A stretch of 64,000 nt of DNA from Kibdelosporangium sp040675465 (GTDB taxonomy: Bacteria > Actinomycetota > Actinomycetes > Mycobacteriales > Pseudonocardiaceae), in the NCBI RefSeq assembly GCF_040675465.1, contig NZ_JBFAPA010000012.1:124001-188000 (forward strand), read 5' to 3'. The notes beneath the pieces are model-generated. The model searched no databases, was not told where the DNA came from, and saw only the letters and a list, made by a program, of their open reading frames with translations. Position numbers and translations under genes: made by a program. Of the stretch, positions 34,982 to 43,725 are shown in pieces (the first letter of the stretch is position 1; each line of letters starts with the position of its first letter).

Positions 34982-35020
34982 TGCGCGGTGACCGAGGGCC
35001 GGGGCCTCGATCACCGCGCA
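34982..35020. terminator. Bidirectional hairpin terminator
   Basis: TGCGCGGTGA (34982-34991) pairs with TCACCGCGCA (35011-35020). Inside it, after one mismatch, CGAGG pairs with CCTCG. The structure has 15 pairs in total and lies between the convergent protease and ABC-transporter genes. Confidence 0.78.
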
Positions 35021-35030
35021 GGCAAAGGGA

Positions 35031-36083
35031 CTACTGGGCCGCCTTGCCGACGAACTCGGTGGTGTAGGTCCTCGTCAGGTCGATGGAGTCCTTCTTGGGC
35101 TTCACACTCGGCGAGAACTGGGCCAGCACCTCGAGGACGTTCTTGGCGCCCTCGGCCTTCATCTTGCCGTCCCGGTTGAACATGCCCTTGGTGTCGTTGA
35201 TGCTCTTCTCGTACAGGGCCGGGTTGCCGCCCGCGAAGTCCGGCGGCATCTTCGCGGCGATCTCGGCGGCGGTGTGCGAGTTGATGAAGCCGAGGGTCTT
35301 CACCAGTGCGTTCGCCAGTTTCTGGACCGTCTCCTTGTTCTTCTCCACGAACGCGCAGTCCATGTAGAGCGAGCTCGCCGGGTAGAGGCCGCCGAGGGCC
35401 GCCTTGGTGCCGTCCTCGGTTCGCATGTCCAGCATGACCTTCGCCTTGCCGGAGTCCACCAGCTGGGCGATGGTCGGATCGGTCGTCATACCCGCGTCGA
35501 TGCCGCCGTTGTCGATGGCCGCGATGAACGTCTGGCCCGCGCCCGCCTTCACGCCGGTGTACTCGCTGGTGGCCACGCCGCTCTTCGTCGCGAGGTACTG
35601 GGTCAGGAAGTCGGTCGAGGAACCCGGGCTGGTGAAGCCGAGCTTCTTGCCCTTGAAGTCCGCCGCGCTCTTGATCGTCGAAGCCTGTTTGGTGGCAACG
35701 ACTTCCGCCTCGCCGGGGACATCGGCCATCTGCACCACGCTGGTGATGCACTTTCCCTTGGCCTGCAGGTCGATCGTGTGGTCGTAGAAGCCGACCACGC
35801 CGTGCACGTCGCCGGAGATCAGGGAGTTCTCCGCCGTGGCGCCCGCCGGTTCGGTCAGGATCTGGACGTTGAGGCCCTGCTCCTTGAAGTAGCCCAGCTG
35901 GTCGGTCAGCTTGGCGGGCAGGTAGATGACCTTCTCCACGCCGCCGACCATGATCTTCACGTCGGTCACGCCACCGCTCGACGCCGGGGCGCCAGTCCCG
36001 CCACCAGCCGACGAACGGCAGCCCGTCACACCCAGGGCCACCGCGGCCGCCAGGACGATGATCGCTCGTGTCTGTGTCCTCAT
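35031..36083 (-). CDS. ABC transporter substrate-binding lipoprotein (NMT1/TauA/SsuA-like)
   Basis: A 350-residue periplasmic-type binding protein anchored as a lipoprotein (lipobox LGVTGC). VGGVEKVIYLPAKLTDQLGYFKEQGLNVQI, SGDVHGVVGFYDHTIDLQAKGK and LGFTSPGSSTDFLTQYLA match the nitrate/sulfonate/taurine and pyrimidine-precursor group. The ATG at 36083 has AGGAG eight bases upstream. It is the last gene of an ABC operon (ATPase, permease, binding protein). The ligand cannot be named. Confidence 0.9.
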   Translation of the reverse strand: MRTQTRAIIVLAAAVALGVTGCRSSAGGGTGAPASSGGVTDVKIMVGGVEKVIYLPAKLTDQLGYFKEQGLNVQILTEPAGATAENSLISGDVHGVVGFYDHTIDLQAKGKCITSVVQMADVPGEAEVVATKQASTIKSAADFKGKKLGFTSPGSSTDFLTQYLATKSGVATSEYTGVKAGAGQTFIAAIDNGGIDAGMTTDPTIAQLVDSGKAKVMLDMRTEDGTKAALGGLYPASSLYMDCAFVEKNKETVQKLANALVKTLGFINSHTAAEIAAKMPPDFAGGNPALYEKSINDTKGMFNRDGKMKAEGAKNVLEVLAQFSPSVKPKKDSIDLTRTYTTEFVGKAAQ

Positions 36084-36100
36084 GTGCACAACTCCTGGTG

Positions 36101-36979
36101 TCAGATCTGGACTTCGGCGCTCGCTGCCGGCGGCCGCCACTTGAGCAGGCGGTTCTCCGCCAACGTGAGCAGCCATTCGGCGAGCAGGGCGATCACCGTG
36201 ATCACGATCATCCCCGCGTAGATGCCCGCCGCGTCGAACGTGCCCTGCGAACGGTTGATCAACAGGCCCAGGCCGCGGTCGGCGCCGGTGAACTCACCGA
36301 CCACCGCACCGATCAGGGCGAACCCGAACGCCGAGTGCAGCGAGGCGAGGATCCACGAGGTCGCGCTCGGCACGACGATCGAGGTCAGCACCTGCAACCG
36401 GCCCGCGCCCAGGATCCGGGCGTTGTTGATCAGGTTGCGGTCAACCTCGCGGGCACCCTGGAAGGCGTTGAAGAACACCGCGAAGAACACCAGCACGAAC
36501 GCGGTGGCGACCTTGGACGACATGCCCAGCCCGAACCAGATCACGAACAGCGAGGCCAGCACGATGCGCGGCACCGCGTTGGCCGCCTTGATGAACGGCG
36601 CGCAGATGTCGGCCAGCAACCGGCTGCGTCCCAGCAGGATCCCGAGCACGACGCCGGCCAAGGCGCCGAGCAGGAACCCGAGCACGGCCTCCTGCAGGGT
36701 CACCACGATCTGGTCCCAGATGGTGCCCTGGCTCGTGCCGACCGAGAACCACTCGACCAGCCGGTTCCACACCGCGCTGGGCTTGGAGTAGAAGAACGGG
36801 TCGATGAGGTAGGTCGCCGTCAGCTCCCAGCTGACCAGCCAGGCCACGATCAGCGCGACCCGGATCGCCCACACCGCCCAGCGGCGCCGCCGCCACGCCT
36901 GCCGCGCGGTGCGGCCGACCGGCTCCTCGGCGTCCTTTGTGGACGTTATCGCCGTCTGTTCCACGACCTCATGCGACAT
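36101..36979 (-). CDS. ABC transporter permease (SsuC/TauC-like)
   Basis: A 292-residue inner-membrane permease with about six TM helices. The family EAA loop reads FKAANAVPRIVLASLFVIWFG, followed by GARILGAGRLQVLTSIVVPSA. It forms the channel of the importer with the downstream binding protein (17 bases away) and the upstream ATPase, which it overlaps by 11 bases. Confidence 0.9.
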   Translation of the reverse strand: MSHEVVEQTAITSTKDAEEPVGRTARQAWRRRRWAVWAIRVALIVAWLVSWELTATYLIDPFFYSKPSAVWNRLVEWFSVGTSQGTIWDQIVVTLQEAVLGFLLGALAGVVLGILLGRSRLLADICAPFIKAANAVPRIVLASLFVIWFGLGMSSKVATAFVLVFFAVFFNAFQGAREVDRNLINNARILGAGRLQVLTSIVVPSATSWILASLHSAFGFALIGAVVGEFTGADRGLGLLINRSQGTFDAAGIYAGMIVITVIALLAEWLLTLAENRLLKWRPPAASAEVQI

Positions 36980-37781
36980 GGCGCACCTGGCTCTCCCTTG
37001 CCTTCTCGACCTCTTCGCGCAGCGACTCCCAGATCTCCCGGTAGATGTCCAGGAACTGACGGGTCAGGCGCACTTCCTCGACCTGGCGCGGCCGTTCCAG
37101 CGGCACGTCGAACGACGCCTTGACCGTGGCCGGGCTGCTGGTCATCACCACCACCCGGTCGGCCAGCGCCACCGACTCCTCCAGGTCGTGCGTGACGAAC
37201 ACGACCGCGGCACCAGTGCCGGACCACAGCCGCAGCAACTCGTCCTGCATCAACGCGCGGGTCTGCACGTCCAGGGCGCTGAAAGGCTCGTCCATCAACA
37301 GGATCGACGGCTCGTTCACCAGAGTCTGTGCCAGGGCAACGCGTTTGCGCATACCGCCGGACAGCTGGTGCGGGTAGTAGTTCTCGAACCCGCCGAGACC
37401 CACCCGGCGGACCCAGTCCCGGGCCTTCTCACGCGCGGCCGACTTGGCCACGCCGCGGTAGCGCGGCCCGGCGGCGACGTTGTCCAGCACCGACCGCCAC
37501 GGCAGCACGGCGTCGTTCTGGAACATGTAACCGATTCCGTCCGGGATGCCCCGGACATCCTTGCCGTCCACCAGGACCCGGCCCGCGGACGCCGGCTCCA
37601 GGCCGGACACCAGCGACAGCATGGTCGACTTGCCGCACCCGGTCGGGCCGACCACCGCGACGAACTCCCCCCGCCGCAGGCTGAGGGTGAGATCACGGAC
37701 GGCGGTGTGCGTCCCGCCCGACCCGGTCGGGAAGCGCTTGGTCGCCTCCCGCAGCTCGATCAGGGGAGTTTCCTGTGCCAT
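36969..37781 (-). CDS. ABC transporter ATP-binding protein (SsuB/TauB-like)
   Basis: A 270-residue ATPase. Walker A: GPTGCGKSTMLSLVSGL. Q-loop: GYMFQNDAVLPWRSVLDNV. Signature: LSGGMRKRVALAQTL. Walker B: ILLMDEPFSALD. H-loop: VTHDLEES. MQNDAVLPW is characteristic of the nitrate/sulfonate group. ATG at 37781 is chosen because GGAG lies eight bases upstream; the frame extends to 37937 without a start signal. It is the first gene of the operon and is divergent from a two-component system. Confidence 0.92.
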   Translation of the reverse strand: MAQETPLIELREATKRFPTGSGGTHTAVRDLTLSLRRGEFVAVVGPTGCGKSTMLSLVSGLEPASAGRVLVDGKDVRGIPDGIGYMFQNDAVLPWRSVLDNVAAGPRYRGVAKSAAREKARDWVRRVGLGGFENYYPHQLSGGMRKRVALAQTLVNEPSILLMDEPFSALDVQTRALMQDELLRLWSGTGAAVVFVTHDLEESVALADRVVVMTSSPATVKASFDVPLERPRQVEEVRLTRQFLDIYREIWESLREEVEKARESQVRHVA

Positions 37782-37870
37782 CGGCCAACTCCATTGTTGT
37801 GTAAGGTTGCGGACACGGGTACTTGGCCGAGAACCGTATGTGCGGCCGGTCACTTCCCAATGCTTTGCCG

Positions 37871-37886
37871 CGTTGTTCGCGCAACG
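37871..37886. promoter_or_regulatory. Inverted repeat between ABC operon and sensor kinase
   Basis: CGTTG-TTCGCG-CAACG (37871-37886), a perfect 5-6-5 inverted repeat in the 174-base divergent region, inside a T-rich stretch unusual for this DNA. It is a candidate site for the response regulator. Confidence 0.42.
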
Positions 37887-37955
37887 AATGTTTTCCTCGT
37901 TTTGCGCGTTTTGCTCATCTTGGGTTCGGCCGGGCAAGGCCGTACCGTCTTGGCC

Positions 37956-39557
37956 ATGGCGCGGGCAAGGATGCCGTTCTTACGCCAGGTGCTGGTCCTG
38001 CAGATCGGCCTGCTGGCGCTGGTGTTGTGCGTGGGCACGGTGCTGGCGGTCTGGCTGGAGAGCAGCCAGCTGAGCAGCCAGTACGAGCAGCGGGCGCTGG
38101 GCATGGCCCGGGTGGTCGCCTCCGATGTGGACCTGGGCGACGCGGTGGCCGCCGACCGGCAGCCGCTGGTGCAGGACAAGGCCGAACGGGCGCGGCTGGC
38201 GACCGGAGCGCTGTTCGTCGTGGTCACCGACGAGAAGGGGATCCGGCTCGCGCACCCCAACCCGGACCAGATCGGCCAGCTGGTGAGCACCGACCCGACT
38301 GCGGCGCTGGCCGGGCAGGAGGTCACCAACATCGAGCGCGGCACGCTCGGACTGTCCGCCCGCGGCAAGGTCCCGCTGCGCGACCACACCGGCAAGATCG
38401 TCGGCGAGGTCAGCCTGGGCATCGACGCGGCCGAGATCGACGCGGCGCAGAGCAAGCAGTTGTGGCTGGGCATCGGGTTCAGCGGGGTCGCGCTGCTGCT
38501 CGGCGTCGGCGGCGCGTTGCTGCTGATCCGGCTGCTCAAGCGCCGGACCCTCGGCTTGGAACCCCATGAGCTGGCCGAACTCATGCAGGAGCACCAGGCC
38601 GTGCTGCACGGGATCGGCGAAGGCGTGCTCGCCCTCGACACCGAGGGCCGCGTCTCGGTGTGCAACTCCGAGGCCCGCCGCCTGCTGGATCTCGACGCCG
38701 CGGCCGGCACTCCCCTGGCGGAGCTGCAGCTGCCGCCGAGGCTGCGCGCGGCCCTGGAATCCGGTGAGCGCGTGGACAATCTCGTCACGGTCGCCGGGGA
38801 TCGGGTGCTGGTGGCCAACTACCGCGAGGTCCGCAAGGACGGCATCGACCTGGGTGGCGTGCTGACCCTGCGAGACCGCACCGACCTGGAAACCCTGACC
38901 CGCGAACTGGACTCCACCCGTGAGCTCACCGATGCCCTGAGGGCGCAACGACATGAGTTCGCCAACCGCATGCACACGTTGTCCGGCCTGATCCAGACCA
39001 GGCACTACACCGAGGCCGACGACTACCTCAAGGCGATGTCCGCGGGCACGATCACCATGCTCGGCCCGGCCGGTGACCTGATCAACGATCCGTACCTGCA
39101 GGCGTTCCTGTGTGCGAAGACGACCACCGCCGCCGGGCTGGGCGTGCGGCTCAAGGTCGGCGGCGGCAGCTGGGTACCGTCCAAAGTGGTCGCTCCGGTC
39201 GAAGTGACCACAGTGGTCGGTAACCTCGTCGACAACGCCCTCGAAGCCGCCCGGCGCGGCGAACGGCGTCCAGCCGAAGTGGAGGTCGACCTGCTCGCCG
39301 ACGACACCACCCTGCACGTCGCCGTGACCGATACCGGCGATGGCGTACCGGAGGGCCTGCAGGACACCGTGTTCACCGAGGGTGTGTCCACAAAGGATGA
39401 CGGTGGGCTGGGTCTGGCGTTGACCCTGCAGGCCGCCCGCAGCCTCGGCGGGGACGTCCGGCTCGCCGACCCGGGCGGGAACGGCCGGGGCGCGTTGTTC
39501 CTGGCCCAGCTGCCACACGTGCTCGAACCGGCGATGGCCGTCAAGGAGGGGCTGTGA
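37956..39557 (+). CDS. CitA/DcuS-like sensor histidine kinase
   Basis: A 533-residue membrane sensor. TM1 is at about residues 10-32. An extracytoplasmic sCache/PAS-like domain follows (about 35-170; ALFVVVTDEKGIRLAHPNPDQIG). TM2 is at about 173-193, a cytoplasmic PAS domain at about 205-310, and an SpoOB-type dimer helix has H333 in LRAQRHEFANRMHTLSGLI. The ATPase N-box is VVGNLVDNALEAAR, with DTGDGVP and GLGLALTLQAARSLGG after it. The family senses carboxylates such as citrate or C4-dicarboxylates. Its stop overlaps the GTG start of the response regulator. A start at 37971 is an alternative. Confidence 0.91.
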   Translation: MARARMPFLRQVLVLQIGLLALVLCVGTVLAVWLESSQLSSQYEQRALGMARVVASDVDLGDAVAADRQPLVQDKAERARLATGALFVVVTDEKGIRLAHPNPDQIGQLVSTDPTAALAGQEVTNIERGTLGLSARGKVPLRDHTGKIVGEVSLGIDAAEIDAAQSKQLWLGIGFSGVALLLGVGGALLLIRLLKRRTLGLEPHELAELMQEHQAVLHGIGEGVLALDTEGRVSVCNSEARRLLDLDAAAGTPLAELQLPPRLRAALESGERVDNLVTVAGDRVLVANYREVRKDGIDLGGVLTLRDRTDLETLTRELDSTRELTDALRAQRHEFANRMHTLSGLIQTRHYTEADDYLKAMSAGTITMLGPAGDLINDPYLQAFLCAKTTTAAGLGVRLKVGGGSWVPSKVVAPVEVTTVVGNLVDNALEAARRGERRPAEVEVDLLADDTTLHVAVTDTGDGVPEGLQDTVFTEGVSTKDDGGLGLALTLQAARSLGGDVRLADPGGNGRGALFLAQLPHVLEPAMAVKEGL

Positions 39558-40216
39558 CGATCCGGGTGCTGATCGTCGAGGACGACATCCGCGTGGCCAA
39601 CCTGCACGCCGAGTTCGTCCGCCGGGTGCCGGGGTTCCGGGTGGTCGGCATGGCCCACACCGCCGCCAAGGCCAGGACGCTGCTCGACGAGGTCCGGCCC
39701 GATCTGGTGCTGCTGGACAACTATCTGCCCGGCGAGTCCGGCCTGCTGTTCCTCCGGGACACCACTGTGGACGTGATCATGCTGACGGCGGTCTCGGACG
39801 TGCCGACCGTCCGCGCCGCCTTCGCCGCGGGCGCGCTGAACTACCTGGTCAAACCGTTCGACGCGGAGGATCTGGCAGAACGGCTGCACGCCTACGCCCG
39901 CTACCACGCTCAACTGTCCTCAAGCGACCGAACGGCCACCCAGGCCGACATCGACCGCGCCGTTCGCCTGCTGCATGAGCGTGACCGCAAGGAAACCCCG
40001 AAAGGCAGGTCGTCCGCAACAGCCAGGCTGGTCGCCGAGGAACTCCGCGAGCACCGAAACCCGGCCTCAGCAGCGGAGATCGCGGCCAAGCTGGGCATCG
40101 CCCGCGCCACCGCCCAGCGCTACCTCACCGGGCTCGCCCAGGACGGCCGCGCCACGATGACCCTGCGCTACGGCACCACCGGGCGGCCCGAGCACGAGTA
40201 TCAGTGGATCGACTGA
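39554..40216 (+). CDS. CitB/DcuR-like response regulator
   Basis: A 220-residue response regulator. The receiver domain (1-120) has the acidic pocket VEDD, phospho-acceptor D55 in VLLDNYLPG, the switch Thr in MLTAVSD and Lys in VKPFDAEDL. The C-terminal DNA-binding part is an HTH (AAEIAAKLGIARATAQRYLTGLAQDG). It is the cognate partner of the kinase it overlaps. It probably acts on the divergent ABC operon, and that link is inferred from adjacency. Confidence 0.92.
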   Translation: MTIRVLIVEDDIRVANLHAEFVRRVPGFRVVGMAHTAAKARTLLDEVRPDLVLLDNYLPGESGLLFLRDTTVDVIMLTAVSDVPTVRAAFAAGALNYLVKPFDAEDLAERLHAYARYHAQLSSSDRTATQADIDRAVRLLHERDRKETPKGRSSATARLVAEELREHRNPASAAEIAAKLGIARATAQRYLTGLAQDGRATMTLRYGTTGRPEHEYQWID

Positions 40217-41106
40217 ACCAGTTCGCGCAGCCAGGTGTTCGCGGGGTCGTGCGAGGCGCTGGCGTGCCAGATCGTTGAGACCGTGTATTCCGGCATCGGG
40301 ATCGGCGGGTCGGCGACGGTCAGGTTCATGGCCTCGGCGAAGACCTCGGCCGCGTGGGTCGGCAGCGTCGCCAGCGCGGGCAGGCACGACAGGTGGATCG
40401 CGGCGCCGGCGAAATGCGTGGTCGAGCCGATGATCCGCCTGGTCAGGCCGCGTGGGTCGAGCACGTCGTCGACGATGCCGCGACGGCCGTCGAACGAGAT
40501 CAGCAGATGCGGGTGGGCCAGGTAGTCGTCCAGGCTGAGCGGCACTGGCAACGGCAGCAGGCGCGGGTTGAACAGGCAGCTGTAACCGGAGGTGAACAGG
40601 GTCCGCGTGCGGTGGTCCGGGCCGTGCGCGGGCGCGGCGGCGATGCCGAGGTCGATCTCGCCCTGGTCGAGCATGTCGGCGACCGTGTTGCGGTTGGCCT
40701 GCCGGACCGCGAGGCGGATCCCCGGCAGTTCCGCGGTCGCGGCGAGCAGCCGTGGCAGGAGCGCGGCCTCCAGGTCGTCGGACATGCCGAGGGTGAACAA
40801 CCGGCCGTTCTCCGGGGTGAAACCCTCCTGGGCGGTCACCGCGCCGTGGATCATCCCGAGTGCCGGTTCGATGCGTCTGGCCAGGTCGATGGCGCGGCGG
40901 GTGGGTTCGATGCCGGTCCTCGTGCGGGTGAACAGCTCGTCGTCGAACAGCTTTCGCAGCCGGCCGAGCGCCGCGCTGGTCGCGCCCTGGCTCAGGTGCA
41001 GCGCCGCGGCCGCCCTGGTCACGCTGCGCTCGCGGAACAGCGCCGCGAAGACGACCAGCAGGTTCAGGTCGGCCTTCCGGAATTCGGTCTCATAGATGTC
41101 GATCAT
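40201..41106 (-). CDS. LysR-family transcriptional regulator
   Basis: A 301-residue LysR protein. The N-terminal HTH is LNLLVVFAALFRERSVTRAAAALHLSQGATSAALGRLRKLF (about residues 14-54). The periplasmic-binding-like effector domain follows. The start FRKADLNLLVVF resembles the NodD/LinR subgroup, which responds to aromatic compounds. It is divergent from a nitrilase gene across only 49 bases, so it very likely controls it. Its 3' end overlaps the response-regulator gene by 16 bases. Confidence 0.91.
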   Translation of the reverse strand: MIDIYETEFRKADLNLLVVFAALFRERSVTRAAAALHLSQGATSAALGRLRKLFDDELFTRTRTGIEPTRRAIDLARRIEPALGMIHGAVTAQEGFTPENGRLFTLGMSDDLEAALLPRLLAATAELPGIRLAVRQANRNTVADMLDQGEIDLGIAAAPAHGPDHRTRTLFTSGYSCLFNPRLLPLPVPLSLDDYLAHPHLLISFDGRRGIVDDVLDPRGLTRRIIGSTTHFAGAAIHLSCLPALATLPTHAAEVFAEAMNLTVADPPIPMPEYTVSTIWHASASHDPANTWLRELVQSIH

Positions 41107-41155
41107 CGCGAAGTTCAGTTTGCTGGATGATGGCCGGGATTTCTAGCCTTCTCCC

Positions 41156-42097
41156 ATGACCACCGTGACCGTCGCCGTCGTCCAGGCCGCTGCCCCGCTG
41201 TTCGACACCGAAACCGCCGTCGACCGCGCCGAGGACTTGATCCGCACGGCCTCGGCCGAGGTGGTCGTGCTGCCCGAGGCGTTCATCGGCGGTTATCCGA
41301 AGGGCCAGGACTTCGGGATCACGGTCGGCAACCGCACGCCCGAAGGCCGCGACCTGTTCCGCCGGTACTTCGAGGCGGCCATCGAGGTTCCCGGGCCTGA
41401 GGTGGCTCGGCTCGCCGAGGTCACCCGTGAGATCGGCTGTCACGCGGTGGTCGGCGCGGTCGAGCGGTCCGGCGGCTCGCTGTACTGCGTGGCGTTGTTC
41501 TTCGGCCCCAACGGGTACGAGGGCCTGCACCGCAAGCTGATGCCGACCGCCGCCGAGCGTTACCTGTGGGGCCAGGGCGATGGGTCCACCATGCCGGTGA
41601 TCTCCACCGGCAAGGCCCGGATCGGCGCGGCCGTGTGCTGGGAGAACTACATGCCGTTGTTCCGGACCGCCATGTACGCCAAGGGTGTCGACCTCTGGTG
41701 TGCGCCCACAGTGGACGATCGCGACTCCTGGCAGGCCACCATGCGGCACATCGCCTTGGAGGGCCGCTGTTTCGTGCTCGGCGCCACCCAGTTCATGCGC
41801 CGCGACGCCCTCCCCGCCGACCTGCGCGGGGACACCGGTCCCGAGGAGGTGCTGATCAACGGGGGTTCGGTCATCGTGTCACCCCTCGGCGAGGTCCTCG
41901 CCGGACCACTACGCGACCGCGAAGGCATCCTCACCGCCGAGGCCGACCTGGACGACCTGGCCCGCGCCCGGTTCGACTTCGACCCGGTCGGCCACTACGC
42001 CCGGCCCGACGTGTTCACGTTGCGCGTCAACGAAACTCCGTGCGTCACCGTAGCCGCGGCTCAGGCATCGACACCGACCACCTCGGAGACACGCTGA
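41156..42097 (+). CDS. Nitrilase
   Basis: A 313-residue carbon-nitrogen hydrolase. The catalytic triad is E41 in LPEAFIGGYPKG, K127 in HRKLMPTAAER and C161 in AVCWENYMPL. CWENYMP and the Trp-rich WGQGDGST region identify true nitrilases (R-CN to R-COOH + NH3) over amidases. A LysR gene lies directly upstream and divergent, as in inducible nitrilase loci. Its last 37 bases overlap the convergent pyrD gene. Confidence 0.92.
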   Translation: MTTVTVAVVQAAAPLFDTETAVDRAEDLIRTASAEVVVLPEAFIGGYPKGQDFGITVGNRTPEGRDLFRRYFEAAIEVPGPEVARLAEVTREIGCHAVVGAVERSGGSLYCVALFFGPNGYEGLHRKLMPTAAERYLWGQGDGSTMPVISTGKARIGAAVCWENYMPLFRTAMYAKGVDLWCAPTVDDRDSWQATMRHIALEGRCFVLGATQFMRRDALPADLRGDTGPEEVLINGGSVIVSPLGEVLAGPLRDREGILTAEADLDDLARARFDFDPVGHYARPDVFTLRVNETPCVTVAAAQASTPTTSETR

Positions 42098-43119
42098 AAA
42101 CCGTCCCGTGCCAACAAGTCCGGCAGGCCTCTCGTAATGGATCGCGCGATCCCCGGGCCTTCGTAGACGAGTGATGTGAGCAACTGGACGAGGGTCGCGC
42201 CGAGGCGGAGCTTGCGGTAGGCGTCCGCCGCGGTGAAGACCCCGCCGGAACCGATGATCGTGTGGCGGGCGGGGTCGATCCGGCGGTAGAGGTCGCGGAT
42301 CGCTTTGTCGGCAGCGGGTTCGGCGGGTTTTCCGGAGACCGCGCCGGGGTGGCCGGAGCGGACACCCTGCGGTTTGCCGGGTGCGAGGTTGACGGCGAAG
42401 CCGGTGACGAAGCCGAACTCCGTTGCGGTGGCGAGCAAGGGGTCGAAGTCGGCATTGGCGGCGACCTTGAGGAACAGCGGCTTGCGCACACCGAGATCGG
42501 CGAGCCGGTCGAGCAGCGCCCGCAGACGGCCCTGGTCCTGGAAGAACCCTCGGCCATCCCTGGTGTTCGGGCAACTCAGGTTGAGGCACAAATAGCCCGC
42601 CAGGTCCTGTAGGCGAGTGACGGTGTGCACGTAGTCGTCGAGGATCTCGTCGTCGGATGCTTCTGGGGCGTCGGGACCGTAGTTGGTGTTCACCACGTTG
42701 ACCCCTACGGGTGCCGTCGACTTGGCAAGACGGGTGGCCACCTGGTCGGCGCCGTCGTTGGGCAGGCCGTAGTTCACGATGATCCCTTGCTGTGCCGGTA
42801 ACCGGAACAACCGCGGCCTGGGGTTGCCCGCCGAGGGCCGGGCCGAGACCGAGCCGACCTCGACGTGGCTGAACCCCAGCGCCGCCAGGAAAGGCACCGC
42901 GCGGGCGCTCTTGTCGAAGCCCGCGGCCAGCCCCAACGGGGAGCTGAACCGCAGGTCGCCGACTGTCACTTTCAGACGGTCATCATCCGTGGCGAAACAG
43001 GGAGCCATCGCGCGGGCAGCGAAACCCGCCCAGCCCGCCAGCCGGATCGACCGGTCGTGGATCCACTCCGGATCCGCCCGGAACAGCACCGGCCGGACCA
43101 CCCGCCGATAGACACCCAT
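42061..43119 (-). CDS. pyrD: Dihydroorotate dehydrogenase (quinone), class 2
   Basis: A 352-residue PyrD that oxidises dihydroorotate to orotate in pyrimidine synthesis with quinone as acceptor. The N-terminal helical membrane-association domain is present (YRRVVRPVLFRADPEWIHD), which marks class 2. FMN and substrate regions: PLGLAAGFDKSARAVPFLAALGF, VGSVSARPSAGNPRPRLFRL, YLCLNLSCPNT (catalytic Ser in SCPNT), LKVAANA, and IIGSGGVFTAADAYRKL. ATG at 43119 is preferred over a TTG at 43131. It is not in an operon with other pyr genes here. Confidence 0.95.
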   Translation of the reverse strand: MGVYRRVVRPVLFRADPEWIHDRSIRLAGWAGFAARAMAPCFATDDDRLKVTVGDLRFSSPLGLAAGFDKSARAVPFLAALGFSHVEVGSVSARPSAGNPRPRLFRLPAQQGIIVNYGLPNDGADQVATRLAKSTAPVGVNVVNTNYGPDAPEASDDEILDDYVHTVTRLQDLAGYLCLNLSCPNTRDGRGFFQDQGRLRALLDRLADLGVRKPLFLKVAANADFDPLLATATEFGFVTGFAVNLAPGKPQGVRSGHPGAVSGKPAEPAADKAIRDLYRRIDPARHTIIGSGGVFTAADAYRKLRLGATLVQLLTSLVYEGPGIARSITRGLPDLLARDGFQRVSEVVGVDA

Positions 43120-43257
43120 GCACCCAGCCAACTCCAGCCGTCAACCCCTGGCGGGTCGCCGGCCGGACCGCTGCTCAACACAACGGTCCCGGTTCAGCAT
43201 GTGCATGTGATGCCGCGTCTATCGTCCGATCGGCCTGTGGCGGGTGAAGATAGGCGC

Positions 43258-43725
43258 ATGACGAGCCTTGGCGTCCACTTCGCGCTGACCGTCGAGCAGG
43301 AGGACGCGTTGCTCGACGCCGCTGACCCGGACGAGGTCCTCGACGTGGTCGCGCGGATCGAGGAGGGTGCGGCGGAGGCCGACCTGATGGACACCGACAA
43401 GGCCTGGGACACCATCCACCGGTGCCTGTCGGACGGCACACTGAACACCACCGGCGGCGACTACCCGTTGTCCCATGCGATTCTCGGCGGGATGCAGGTG
43501 GACGCCGGGGACGACTACTTCGTCGGCTACCTGACGCCCGAGCAGGTCGGGGACGTCGCGCATGCCCTCGGCCCGCTCACCGAGCAGTGGTTCTGGCAAC
43601 GGCTCGTCACGCTGGACCTCACCGAGGACCTGCAGTACGTCTGGACCAACTTCGTCGATCTGCGAAGGTTCTTCGAGCAGGTGGCCGGCACCGGACGGGC
43701 CGTGATCTTCACCGTCGACCAGTAG
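43258..43725 (+). CDS. DUF1877 family protein
   Basis: A 155-residue protein of the DUF1877 (YfbM) family. Family features are TDKAWDTIHRCLSDGT, PLSHAILGGMQV and GYLTPEQVGDVAHALGPL. Function unknown. Related proteins are often found near toxin-immunity or competition genes, but nothing of that kind is adjacent here. The ATG at 43258 is 138 bases from the divergent pyrD start. Its 3' end overlaps the convergent hydrolase by 17 bases. Confidence 0.82.
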   Translation: MTSLGVHFALTVEQEDALLDAADPDEVLDVVARIEEGAAEADLMDTDKAWDTIHRCLSDGTLNTTGGDYPLSHAILGGMQVDAGDDYFVGYLTPEQVGDVAHALGPLTEQWFWQRLVTLDLTEDLQYVWTNFVDLRRFFEQVAGTGRAVIFTVDQ

